64,000 nt of DNA from Sinohyriopsis cumingii (Eukaryota; Mollusca; Bivalvia; Unionida; Unionidae): NCBI GenBank assembly GCA_028554795.2, contig JAPYKE020000259.1, positions 1 to 64,000 of the forward strand, written 5' to 3'. This document shows, piece by piece, positions 1 to 12,900 of the stretch; within the stretch, counting starts at the first letter, position 1; each line of letters starts with the position of its first letter. The translations under genes and the position numbers were made by a program. The notes below the pieces were generated by a model, which was not told where the DNA came from, did not search any database, and was given only the letters and a program-made list of their open reading frames with translations.

Positions 1-255
1 TGGAAGCTTTTTGATGACATTTAAGGTGCAAATCCTTCATTGCATAAATTATATTACTATTAATTTTTAGAATAATTAATGATTATTTTCAGATGAGTAA
101 ATTCACTTAGATGACCATGCTGACATACAGTATACTAGAATACTAAGCTCACATATGTCAGAAATCTCAGGCAGCAGCACTAAAGACAAACAAAAAACAC
201 AGTATCCGACATATTTTATCTCTATTTATGTCACCGGAAGGATTTACTAATTACT

Positions 256-487
256 GCTATGGTGGTCTAGTGGTTAGTGTGTCTGCTTTGAATGAAGGAG
301 GTAGCATGTTTCGAACACTGGCCAAGTCATACCAAAGACTTTTAAAAAATGGTACTAACAGCTGCCTCGCTTGGCACTCAGCATTAAGAGGTTAATGCTA
401 GGGCTGGTCATCCTGGTGTCAGGATAATGTGACTGGGAGGGACATGATGTTACATGTCAGCAGCATGATGCCCCAGTGATAGACATC
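256..487 (+). repeat. tRNA-derived SINE, family A, copy 1
   Basis: The 5' head resembles a tRNA gene: a box-A-like TGGTCTAGTGGTTAG and a decayed box B (TTTCGAACACT). The body follows (CATACCAAAGACTT, ATGGTACTAACAGCTGCCTC, GTCAGGATAATGTGACTGGG). The same body occurs at 47459, 57604 (minus), 59769 and 62094, which defines a dispersed family. This copy stops near AGACATCA, short of the 3' tail seen in the fuller copies. The family name is not known to me. Confidence 0.85.
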
Positions 488-1832
488 AAACAATTGTTAA
501 TGTTTATAATTATGTATTTGTATTATTCAAATATAAAAGGAAATCAATTTACAATTATTCCAAGTACATTAGAATAGAACATCAGAAAAATCTATAACGA
601 ATCTTGTAAACATAAGTATTCAAGTGCATACAATCACAAAAATAAGTTTACACACAGTGTTTCAAATCATGCAGGAATAGAACAGGAAAGCGTAATGAAC
701 AGTATATAAATTAAATTATTGTGAAATTAAAGAATAAAGTCAGAAACTTTTAATTAAAATGAATGAAGTATTAATCATAATATTACTAAAGTGATAATTA
801 TAGAAGTATATGTTCCAGTCATAACATAACCAAAGAAATTAAACTGGCAAAATGCATCACATCGTTTGAATCGGCTCGATAAAAATCCTGGTTACGAAAC
901 GGTTGACTTTCTTAAGATCTACAAGACATTCTTTAATATCTCTATACTCATTAAGTATTCAGTTTATAATTAATTTACCTCAGATCAGATCTCAATGTTT
1001 CATTAAGAAATTTCTCATATTCTACAACCTTTAACGGAATGTTTTCTGACATTCCTATTACAATTGAAATGTCTACTAATAGTTAGCTAGAATGACCTCC
1101 CGTGCAGGTACCTTTGCTCGACTGGTTTAGTTATCATCTTCTTCGGAATACCTTTAAGTCTTAGGTGGCAATGTCCATTATCATAAATTGGCCGCTGGAA
1201 AATTTCTTAACTTAAGGCTATGCTGTGACTTTTTCAGCCATTATTGTTTACTATTTACTGATATGGATATATTTGTGAACTAGGTGTTTGGGGCTTGTGT
1301 TGTTCTTTAAATTAATGTCAGGCATGTACACCTTCCATAGTTGCTCTGCAGTATGTTGATAGTGAAATACCAATATTCGGCTTAGAAGAAGAGCTAGCCT
1401 CCCATAGCAGTAGAAACGTGGGATTCAAGGCAAGTAGAATATCTCAAAAACGGCTTGAATGATAACTATTATGAATTGCATCAAACTATTTAGTAGACAG
1501 TATTTTTAAAAACAATTCATCCAGAGAAAGGGCTTGCTTTTGCATTCTGAGCACCACATGCTGTCAAAAAATGGCATTTTGATGTGAAAAATGCATGTAT
1601 AAAAATAGGGGTTGGGTGCAAAAAACTTATACTGCTATGAACTGCCATTGACTTCTCTGGCCAAGTGAATAATATTCTTATGCTTTGTTTTAACATAAAT
1701 ATCTAAAAATATGGACCTTTTTGACCTCACTTGTGTATTTTATTTTTTTATGATTCTTTATACTAGGTCACTGATTGCGGCATTACATTTTCACATAAAA
1801 ACTGGCCCCTACCCCCTTAGGAAAGTAAACAA
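488..1832. other. Gene-free AT-rich stretch
   Basis: No convincing ORF, RNA gene or repeat structure was seen. The sequence is AT-rich with frequent stops in all frames. It lies upstream of EMC3 and of a LINE fragment. Confidence 0.5.
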
Positions 1833-1956
1833 TCTTTCATAGTCTGATTTCCTGCTTAGTATGCTCCCTGCTTGCACTCCTCAATACTAAGTAGTTAGTA
1901 TAGACGAGTGCAACGCAGGGAGCATATTAAACAGAGAACCAGACTATAGCATTGAG
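1833..1956. repeat. Imperfect inverted repeat (hairpin, about 58-63-bp arms)
   Basis: The left arm (1833-1890) contains CATAGTCTGATTTCCTG and TATGCTCCCTGC. The right arm (1894-1956) is its approximate reverse complement, with GCAGGGAGCATA and CAGACTATAG. Only a few bases separate the arms. It could be a small foldback MITE or a structured locus; no TSD was recognised. Confidence 0.7.
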
Positions 1957-2225
1957 TAAAGAATGTCAGCGCCATAATTTACAGAAAAATTGTACATTTT
2001 GTTAACCGGAAATTTCTCTGCAAATAAATAAACCCTAAACTATTAGGAATGCATTTGTTATTTTTTGCGATTGGATTGACTTTAAAATTAACCGACATGT
2101 TAGTATGTACTTTTGAGAGAGTGACGTATGCACAAACCATTAGAGATAAGCTTGATACCACAATTTCAACTGACTCGTCGTCACCATAAAAAATCATATA
2201 AAAACAAATCTTAGAAAAGGTTGTT

Positions 2226-3724
2226 CTATCTCAGCTTGTATCTCATCTAAATTCAAACAGTCTTTTTAGCAATGTACAATCTGCATATCGCCCTTGCCAC
2301 AGTACTGAAACTACTCTTCTAAAAGTAGTTAATGACATTCTCTCTCCGTTGGATAGCGGAAAGATTACAGTCCTCACCCTCCTTGATTTGTCTGTAGCAC
2401 TTGACACAATAGACTATGATATATTAATTCACCGTCTCCAGCATGTATTTGGCATGATACAGCCTTACTGTGGTTCAATTCATACTTAGTCAACAGGACA
2501 CAAATTGTATCTTCAAATGGAATACACTCCAGCCCAGTTGATCTATGTTGTGGTGTTCCACAGGGGTCTGTTTTTGGACCTGTTTTCTTCATTGTGTACA
2601 CTCAGTCGTTCTCAAGTGTCATAGATCATCATCCAGTGTCTCACCAACTGTCCGCTGATGACACCCAAATATACAAATCTAGACACCCAACTGAAGTTGA
2701 TGCTACCATCCAAGGCGTAGAGAGGTGCATTTCTGATGCGAAATCATTGATGACATGTAACAAGCTGCAGATGAATGATGATGAAACTGAGGCCAATCTT
2801 ATCAGAACACAAAGACTTTCTCATTCACATCCTTTACCTCAAATAATAAATATCAAGCAACACCAACATTAAATTCATACAATCAGTACGAAACCTAGGT
2901 GTTACTCTGGACAGTACTCTCACATTGCACCAACATGTCATGAACATATGCAAGGCTGCATATCTTGAGCTGAGACGCATCAGCTCAGTTAGCAAATATC
3001 TTATAGCTGATGCCACTAAAACACTTGTGTGTTCATTAGTACTTTCAAGACTGGACTATTGTAACTTAGTTATGTCTGGTTCATCTCAATATCTGCTCCA
3101 GAAACTTAAAATTAGTTAAAAACACAGCTGCTCGGATCATACTTAGAGTAACACGATCAGAGCACACCTCCCCCCACCCACCCCGCCTGTTCTGTACCCT
3201 ACATTGGCTATCCATTCGATCCGGAGTCAAACACAAAATTTGTTCTCTGTGCTAAGTTTCACTGTCGGACTCTAGTCCAACATACGTATCCAACCACACC
3301 CATGTGTACACACCAACAAGATACTTTTACGCCCCTCTTCTGATTATCGTATACTCATTATTCCAAGTATGAAAACAAAGTCATATGGACAGCGTTCTTT
3401 TGCATACCAGGGCCCAGCAACGTGGAATGAATTGCCCACTGAACATAGACACAAAGACACAGTGATTACATTCAAGAGGGCTCTCAAAACTCACTTATTT
3501 CGACTGCAATAACAAACTTAAAGACCTAATAATGTTTCTTACCTGAAATATTCTCAGCATGTTTTTATTTTATTTTTTTAATGTTTTTCTAATTTCATGT
3601 TGTTTGTTTTTGTAATAATATTATTATGTTTCTTATCTTATAGATGTTGTCTAAAGTTGTAAAGCGCTTAGAGCTTCTAAAGATTAGGCGCTATACAAAG
3701 TCCTCATTATTATTATTATTATTA
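2226..3724 (+). mobile_element. 5'-truncated, decayed L2/CR1-type LINE
   Basis: Broken reading frames give the second half of a reverse transcriptase: a palm motif like TLLDLSVALDTIDYDIL near 2373-2430, GVPQGSVFGP near 2550-2590, then ADDTQIYKS (the YADD-box equivalent) near 2655. A C-terminal stretch like LGVTLDSTLTLHQHV lies near 2890-2940. At least three frameshifts or stops interrupt the frame. The 3' end (GCGCTATACAAAGTCC followed by a TTA microsatellite) is typical of L2/CR1-group LINEs, which end in short tandem repeats rather than poly-A. It ends about 195 bp upstream of the EMC3 start codon. Confidence 0.85.
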
Positions 3725-3919
3725 ACTCATGCAAAATACGAAACTGTAGAGCGCCACCTTACGAATAAAAAAAAAATGGTTTCTTTCATTGGTAACTTCT
3801 CGGTCAATCCTTGTTTGGCAAATAACCAAAGTCATCCGAATATGAACTAGCGTGCGATATATATTCCATGTATATTATCCCTGCAGTATAGTATGTAAAC
3901 CAATCTATAAAACCCAAAC
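3725..3919 (+). promoter_or_regulatory. Putative EMC3 5' flank and 5' UTR
   Basis: This 195-bp interval separates the LINE 3' end from the EMC3 ATG. It contains CCAAT-type pentamers (ATTGG near 3789, CCAAT near 3901). TATAAAA near 3907 is too close to the ATG to place a transcription start upstream of it. The promoter is therefore probably TATA-less, or lies within or beyond the LINE. The start context AAACATGG is a good initiation context. Confidence 0.35.
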
Positions 3920-6900
3920 ATGGCGGAGTTGTTGCTTGATTCCGACATTCGTATATGGGTTTTTTTGCCAATTGTTGTTATTACATTTTTATTTGGTATT
4001 ATTAGACATTACGTGACGATACTTTTGTCGTCTGAAAAGAAGTCAGAACTTGAACAAGTCAAAGATAGGTAAAGTGCGTGCAACCAATGGCATACATATG
4101 GAATCAATTATTAGTGTGTCATTGTTATACAGTTCATGCATGCTTAATGTACTATTTCAGTTACGGGCGTAGTATTTTCAGAATTTAATATCAGATACCA
4201 TTAAATGGTGATTATTCACTTTATATGGATCCTCATACATTCATATCCCTCCCTTTGGAGGGTAATTATTTACACACCCCGACAATCACCTAGGCAGAAC
4301 TCGTAGTCCTACATGTAATACCTTGACGCTGATATTTATGTTTTGGGCGTAAAGGTCTTACTGCCAGACTAACAGCGCTGTGTAATGTGTTTTGATGTAG
4401 ACTAACACTGTAACGAAAGTTAAATTTTCAGGAATATCTCACACAACTGGCAACTAAAATAACGGCTTTTTCCTACAAAGTAAAGTCATAATGTTTTAAT
4501 CAGACTTTACTTTTTGTTTTTTCTCTAATAAATTCAAATTCTCATAAAATAATTGGACCTGTTTTCAAGTTTCGTTGGCCCACATTTCAGTTGACTGGAA
4601 AGCCAGGAATGCCAAAATCCGGTTAAGGTGAAATATTATTCTTTAACGAAACGAATAAAAAATATAGTATGCCTATTGGAACTGTAAAGCAATATTACGT
4701 TTCATTCAAGAAACATATCTGCCACATGAACCTACTTAAAGTGTGAGAATTTGAATTTATTAGAGAAAAGGCATCAGGGTAAGTAAAGTCTGGCAAAAAC
4801 ATAACTTTTCATTATTGGTTGCTAGTTGTGTGTGATATTCCTGAAAATTCAACTTTCATTACACTGTTAGTCAACATTAAAACACACTACACAGCACTGT
4901 TAGTTAGAGATCAAACAGCAAAATGATTTGGGGTGAAAATGATGAAATGCTGTTAAGCTGAATACAAAAATATGACTCTTCCCAGCAGATACAGAAATAA
5001 CCGTTTCCATGAGTTTGAATAGGCACAGTTTTCTGGGTATGTTTTACATATTCTACTTTCAGCTGGGAATGAGCATCAGTTTATTTTCCAGCCACTTAAA
5101 GGCTGGTAATTTGAAGAGACTGCAACTAATTACATCTGTCATTGATGATCCATTTAATGATGAAAGATGACATTTTCACATCTTTGTAAATTAACAATAA
5201 GTGTTGCAAGCATTATGTACATGTGGCATGTAGTTTTTGTTTCCAGATGGATGGGTGGCATTGTGTTCTTTTTGTTGTATTTGAGACTTTGACTCCTGTT
5301 GATTGCAGTGGTCCTACACCCTTGGATATGAACTTAAAGAGACCATACTCAATTGTACAAGTAATTAGTGCTCCAATAAAGGATCCAAACGATGACATTT
5401 TCATGTTTATTTCAATTTAAGATGTATGTTATAGAGAAAAAAGAACCCTAAAGATAACAAAACTTTTTTGGAAAGAGAATCATATTATATTATCAGATTA
5501 ATATATATATATATATATAAGGCACATGAGTTGAGTGAAAAGTTCTGTTACACTCTGGTCATGCTACTAGACGAAATGGGCGACCAGCCTAAAAAATGTA
5601 AACCTTACCTTCTTCTGTTAGGAAAGTGAAAAGGACTTCACCCTGTGTTTTTTTATTGAGGTAAATTGACTAACCATACCTTTTGAGATGTTCCCTTGTC
5701 CTTAGCTAAGTTAGTTAATAGTGTTGTTTTGTAGTGAGATGTATTCATCAAGCCATCAGTAGCTAGGCCTAGTTTTAATATCATGCTGAAAAACATTCAC
5801 AGGCATGTGTTTTGATAGCTGATTGACCATTAACCCTTTCAACCATTAGCAACTAGACCCCTATCACTGCCCGATTTATGCATGTTATCCTTTGAGGATA
5901 AAAACATACAAACTAATATTTTGAAACTTTAACAATAGTATGTAAATAATTTGTGTTTTAAGAACAGAATCAGTGATCTGGATGTTTTAACTGTCTCTTG
6001 TACACTATTTTGTCATAAAATTAGTGTGCAACTAAGTAAACCAGTAATGGGGAAATAATGGCCGCTATTGCTACATCTGGGAAGTACCAATTATTAGATT
6101 GTCTGTTTTCATAAATCATCAGGCAAATATATTCAGAAAAATATACAATTCATAGAAAGAAAAACCTAGGTAGTATGTTATTTCAGATTTAACTTTAGAA
6201 TGCAATTTTAAAGGTCAGAAACATATGGGACAATGCTATCAGCTGTGTTGTGGAATTCACAAGAAGCTTTGTACGGTCAAAGTTTTTTTCTGACTTGACC
6301 ATAGCTGCCTACCCTCACGAATTTGGCTTGAATTTCACGAATTTTTCAGTCAGTGTGCCATTCCAGAGGCGATGTGAGGAAACACCTCGGTTGCAAAAAA
6401 CACGTAGCAGTTGGGAAAATTAAGACTTCGCAGATTTCAGCTTTGGAATCTTTTAACCTTTATCAGCTGGAGACCGTGCTAAACATTTGTTCCAACAAAT
6501 GTTCGCTGACCCGAAAATCAATTCCAAATTTTCCTATGGAAGAACCAGAAGTGCTGCAGCTCTTGTGCATTCCTCACAGCAATAGTGACAATGAATGGGT
6601 ATTTTCTTTAGTGAGGAAAAATAAGACAGACTTTAGAGCCTCTTTAGCTGCAGAAAATTTGTCAGCAATTTTTAGTCACCAAGATCATCCAGCAGGCAAG
6701 AAGTCTGAACTGTTTAGAAAACAAATTTACAATCATGCAGTTGAGGAAGTTCACGTCTGCCACAGTATCATGTCTTGATAAATAAATATTTCTGCATATA
6801 TGTAGTGTTTTAGTTTTATATTGTGATCTTGATATAGTGTAGTATTGACGGTCAGAGTGGATTGAGTTATTGTCATGGTATTTTTCACTAATTCATGTTC

Positions 6901-9900
6901 AAATTCACGACTTTTTATCCCTATTTTCACTAATTTTGAGCCTGGAAGGTTGGAAGCTATGCATGATTAATATTTGTACGTAGACAAATAAACCATAAAT
7001 AGGCAGTTCTATCAGTTGAATGTTGTAATGAATCAGTATAAAGTCCTAAAAATAGATGCACTCACATCTGTGTTGATTCTGTTGAAAAGAAGGGTTTAGT
7101 TCATATATAGACTATAAAGGAGTCATGTCTGTAATTTTGTGCATTTTAGTGTATTATGTATGTTAAGTATGAATAGTTACATTAATATTTTTTCCACAAC
7201 AAAGTAATGATGACAAACAGTATGATCTGAAGAAGTGTGCATTTTCTTTCATGTACATGGTACAGGGGTTGGTTGTTTCAAACACGTTTGGAAATCTTTG
7301 AAAGTGCCAATATTGTGAACTTTTAAAAAGTATATATAAAAAATATATTAAACAAATTATGAAGTGCAGTTGATTAAGCATTTTTACTAACTTGCAGTCA
7401 CAATAATGTAATCTGGATACTCAATTAAAATTTGTTGCAATTTAGTTTCTAGAGTCCTGTGGCTAGAATAAAAATAACTCTATTTAATTTTGTCCTTGAA
7501 AATGAACTATTGCTTAATAACAATGTTAAATGCAAATAAGAATACTGGGAAATAGTATAATTTTAATAAGAGAACACACACACACATATATATAGCATTT
7601 CTTCCTGGACATCCACTTCTCCCAGTTGAGATCTCGCGTCTTCCTGTTCTGTCCATAAGAAGTCACTTATCCCTAAAATTCAAGTCTAGCTTGAACCCTG
7701 TACACTGTATATAAGAAACCATTACATTGTATTATAATTTAAGTTGGAGAAGAGAATACAGGAATGAGACAGAAATAAAAACAAGGAACATAGATTTTGA
7801 AGGTACAGTAGTCATCACTCTTAAAAGCCACCCCATTGCATCAGGGAAGTGGCCTTATAATGAGGGTGACCTTTCTAGAGGGGGATGACACATGCAAATA
7901 GTAAATACATATGAAGAAAGTCACAAGTACATTTAATATTTTCATTAAAAAATTACATGCATTTTGTGAAATAAACTGTTTCATCATTTTCAAAAGAATG
8001 TTATGAATAACCATTGATATAGCTTTAAAACTGTCTTTTAAATTATGTTACAGATCACATCATCTGTCACTTTGTTGGTAACAGTCTAAAAACCAAACCA
8101 GTCTCGTCACAATTAAAAATATCCTTGCTGTCATATCCCATGCACGTATCATTTAGTCTTTTGTTCCAGTCTTCATTATTAACATGGCTGATTTTCCACT
8201 AAGGACAGAACACTTAGTATTGTGTCACACTTGAAATCTGTGCAACCATCTGTTACTTGCGGTAAAGTCATCATATCCCAATTCAACTGACAAAACTGTT
8301 GCTTTTTCTTGTCATTCAAATCAGGATACAAACATCTCCTGGCTCAAAAAATCTTTCTCCGGCCATTTCACCTTCCCATTTCTGCAGAATTAGTTTTCTG
8401 CAAGGTTCCTCGAGAGAGAAAGAAAAGCACCTCTTGGGCAGTTGAATTAATTTCACTTTCTCTTCTAAACTGAGAATTTTTATTTTCATCAATGACATGT
8501 TGATCTTTTTGCGGGGGTGGGTGGGCACCAGACAGATGCCCCCCCACCATTTATCACAAAAAAGTGTTTTTATGTGTAAGTGTATCCCCCACAGATGTGT
8601 TGTTTGTTTTTATTTTTAAAATAGAATTTCAATCAAAAATTTATTCAAATCCCTAGTGTTATCTATAGGGTTGTTCATCCGAGTAGGTTTCCATCACCTA
8701 ACTCGAAATCCCTTCCCTAGACTTTTAGTTGACCTTGGCTAGAGGTCGCCTATATCCCATGTATGCTTTATGTGTGTATGCTATATTGTATGAGTGCTTT
8801 ATATAGTTTTTGTGTGGTGATAGCCATTTATTTCCAAATCATTCACAGTTGTCCAAGGATCCCTATTATTTGGATCAAATTTAATTATTATATTAATTAT
8901 AGTCATGAGTGCTGTAATCTGTGTCATTCTTAGCATAGTTGTTTATTGAGGTTGACTGTGTTCAAGTGGGGGTCCACACTTTATTTATTTGTATTTCTCC
9001 CCACTCAAGTTAGGCCTCCGCTATTTATTCTATTAATACCAAATATCCAAAAGGGTTTAACATTTGCCGCCAGGTGGGGGGGGAATAGCTGTACAATAAG
9101 GGAGCTGTACAGTAGAAAGAGAAGTGATAGAAATAGTGATGTTTAACAGCTATTGTTTTTGTGTTATGTGTACAAGTTTTCATTGCTGGGGTCTTTTTCC
9201 AAGACTCTTCCATAGGCCTGTTCACTTCACGTAGCGCCATGTGATATAGCCCCATGGCGTCATTGTCTTGTACTTTCCCCATACAGGGTCCCTGTCCCCC
9301 ACCAAAAAATTGATTTCTAGTGTATATATTTAATTTCCTATTAGTAATAATAATAATAATAATAATTAGTGAACAAGGAGATTTTTTAAAATTTCTAATA
9401 GTAGTTAAATTAAGGTCTTTGTATTAGGAGATTAAATTTTCCTCCTCTACTTTATTTCTTATTTTTTGGGTTAGAATTTCCCTTATCCAATTGTATGTTC
9501 CCTTAATTACGATTTCCCATAATTCATCTATATCTCTATATTTACATGGTAATTCCTTTAAATATCTAAAAGTTCTTGGTACTTCTAATTTTTTCATTAG
9601 TTTGTTATTTTTATATATGTCCTCTCTGTTTCTAATGGTGGAACCAAACCAATAAATATATAGATCTTTTTGCAGTAGGTTATTCATGTTGCCAACTACA
9701 ATACTGATAAAACAATTTGTTATGCATCTAAACAAATTGACATATGTTTATAAATGAAGTGATTTTGTCACATGATTCGTTAGTCGCAGTCTGGTACCCT
9801 ATTGTTTTTATATATTTCTTTACACTAAGTGAGAGAAGCCAAAACGGCTTTGATGTGTACTATTAACATCATGCAGATTTGACCTCGTTAGGATATGTAA

Positions 9901-12900
9901 TTTTGACAATTTTTGTCAGTAGTAATAGCCACTAATTTTCAAAGTCAACAAGCTCAACATCTTACTAAGGGAAGCCATAAAGGCTATCAAACCATTTTCC
10001 TCTTGAAAGTCTGACTAAGTACTATTGCATGTGAAGGGATGTTACATAGTCAAACCTGACATAAAAACTTGAATATGACACAGACATAGAATGGACACAT
10101 TAGAATACTGTCTTCATATGAGTGTGGCAAGGCTTTAGCAAACTTATACAGCTTTAACTTAATGCATGATACAGTTCTTATTTTTAAGATGCATTTAATT
10201 AGTGATAAATAAATCCAATGCTTTTGGTCACTTGCTTCAGTCCACTGCTTTGTTTCTTCTCATTGTAAACAGCTTAATTGACAATTGGGCACAACCTTGC
10301 CATTTTCAGGAAAGTAAGGTGTAAGTTAAATTAGTCATTAAATAAACAATCCATAGACGCATGCCAGTGGTGTTGTTAAGAAAGTGATGTTATTAGTTTG
10401 CTAATGTGACATCTTTGCATCCATCATCCATCAGCAAGAGGTAATATGTTTTTGTTGTTATCTTTCAGCCATGCATTGATGAGAAGCAGAATACTGAGGG
10501 AAAATGGAAAATACATACCTGAAAAGGCAAGTTTTTATCACCTGAAAGGTGGCTTATTCATTATGGGTCTTGCATTGTGAGGCAGGAACAGGCATTGTTT
10601 GATCCTATTCAGTCTTCTGTATGATTCCTGGTTCAAAAACAGGCAAGGTCATGAGGTCACCCATCCAAAATCAGCCTGGATTGCATATCAAGGCCTCCTC
10701 TATGCTTTGCATGAGAAAGATACTTTAATTTTGCCTTGTTGGAAAATCAACACAGTGATCATTCTGGCATCTAGTAATCATTTAACTGGATGGGTTGATT
10801 AATTATGGAAGGCACTACTTGCCATTCAATGCAGGTGACTGTGACTATTTTTCATGCTCCAATGATTATGTCAGGTATTGGCATTTGGCTTATATGTTCT
10901 ATATGTGTATACTGTCATGAAACAGAGCAGGTGTTTTTATCTTATTGTGGTATTTTGATATAAAGGACATTCAGGATTGTAAAAAAATTATATACTGAGC
11001 CACCATCCAATGTGTCCAGTTATGCAAAAGAAAATTGAAAAAACTTTAATGACTTTTTCTCTGAAAACCTCTCATCAAAATTGAATTATGTTGGACAAAG
11101 TGCATTCTTGCATGAAGAGCTTTAAAGTTGGTATAGAATATACAGTTCCACCATCCACTGTTATTTCAGACTTAAATTGTTGTCCTACTTTCTCCTACTT
11201 TTCTTCAAATCAGCCGTAATATCTCTCCTTTTTAATTTGTGGAAACATTCTTTTATTCATTTTATCTGACCATGGATGGAGAGGTCTTTTGATTACTTTT
11301 CAGTAATTTAAGCAGCTTTATGGGAACATCTAGTGTGCTGATGTATATGCCAAGGTCACCTGGTCTATCTGTTTATTGTGATGTTATATGCCGAGGTCAC
11401 CTGGTCTATCTGTTTATTGTGCTTCATGATGGGTAGAGGTGGCATGAAGACCTTGTCTTAAATTGCAGATTAAGAAAAAGGTTGGTTGTTAAACCTGTTT
11501 ATTCCTGGAAAAAAGTTTCTAGATTGTATGAGTGGATGTGGGTAGAGGTTAGAACTGTGAATGGGTACCCAGGTAATCTGGTACCTACCTGTTGATAACA
11601 ACCCGAATTATAAAGTGAGCTACTGGGAACCCGTTTACTGTATACAAGTTCTCTAGCATTACATGTGGAGCCAAAACCCTTGTGAAGGCAGCAATCACTT
11701 TGTTTTCAAGTTGATAGTTCTTTTGATGAAGCCACATATATAATACATGTACTTGTTCATTGGCAAGTAGAGTTCTGCCTCTTCCAGTGAATGTTTTACC
11801 ATAATCTCTTAGCTGTTTTCCTACATGATAACACTTTGATTGAGCTGTGAGTGATACTTGGTTAGTGGCAAGTAACAGAGGGTGGTTATTTGATCTTGCC
11901 ACACTATTAACTCATTAACCTCTGGTGCTGCGTTTGCGTGGCAGGAGGTATTAGCTTACTGCCGAGCTCTGTAGCGTCAAGGTCATGTATGATACACTAA
12001 AGTGAGTGGTATTATAGAAAGGTAGACAGATATAGCTCTACAATGATACTGAAAAATCGGGATGTTCTAGTTGCACTACAAAATACAGATAGAAAAACCC
12101 AATTATTTTTACCCAATTATTTTCCACCCAAAATTCACCTGTGATTGGAATCCAATTTTGTGTTCCGATTTTAGACTTTTTGGCCTGAGATCCAAGGCAG
12201 ACTGATCTGAACTGCACACTGACAGGTGAACCTTTGCAAAACGTAGGATAAGGTGGGCATTTGGAGTGGTCTTGAAATTGAAATGATGGGTCCATTAAGC
12301 AAAAAAAAAAAGATCTCCAACTTTCCTTTTGCTCATGCGCAAGCAAAATAAACAATGAAAAACGATGTTTCTCACAGAGCTAGGCATTATGCTAATGGAA
12401 AATCTCTTGAAAGTCGATGTATTAGTATGTATTCAGAAATAGCCCCCAAAATGTGTTTCCTACTCGCATTTCAGGCAAAAACAACAAAAACCTCCAGGGG
12501 TTAACGAGTTAACACGTGTTCAGTGGCAACCTTTAATATGTTTTACAAACTGTATGATCGAAATTGTTATTCATAGAGCAAAAGCTCAGTCTCTTCATAA
12601 GCACCTGCAGATTACAGTGGACCCAAAGAAAAGGAGTCCAATGATATTTATGGTGATTAGACCACAACAATTTACGAGATAATGAACTTTATCAGAAAAT
12701 TAGAATGAATTCATGGACTTTGTACCAGATGATATCATATAGTGACATTTATAGGATACTGTGAACTAGAAAAATATGGACTTAACTTTCATTGTTTATT
12801 TTATAAGATGCATGGAATTAACATTATGGGATATTGTGAAGCAGATCATTCTGAACTATTTTTATCCTGCATTTGAGATCTAGAATTGATTTTATGAATT

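Larger units (their letters stand above)
5654..7115. repeat. Dispersed repeat copy 1, interrupted by a hAT-like insertion
   Basis: The 5654-6299 part matches 28810-29412 over most of its length. Shared blocks include TAGCTGATT, TTAGATTGTCTGTTTTC, CAGAAAAATATACA and ATGGGACAATG. After the 6300-6961 insertion, similarity resumes (GTAGACAAATAAACCA, AATAGATGCAC, GTTGATTCTGT) to about 7115. No ORF was recognised. The second copy is inside the TIR element at 27497-30571, so this may be an internal fragment of the same family. Confidence 0.7.

Noticed and set aside
3906..3912. TATAAAA as the EMC3 TATA box
   Set aside because: It lies only about 8-13 bp from the ATG, so it would place the start of transcription after the initiation codon.
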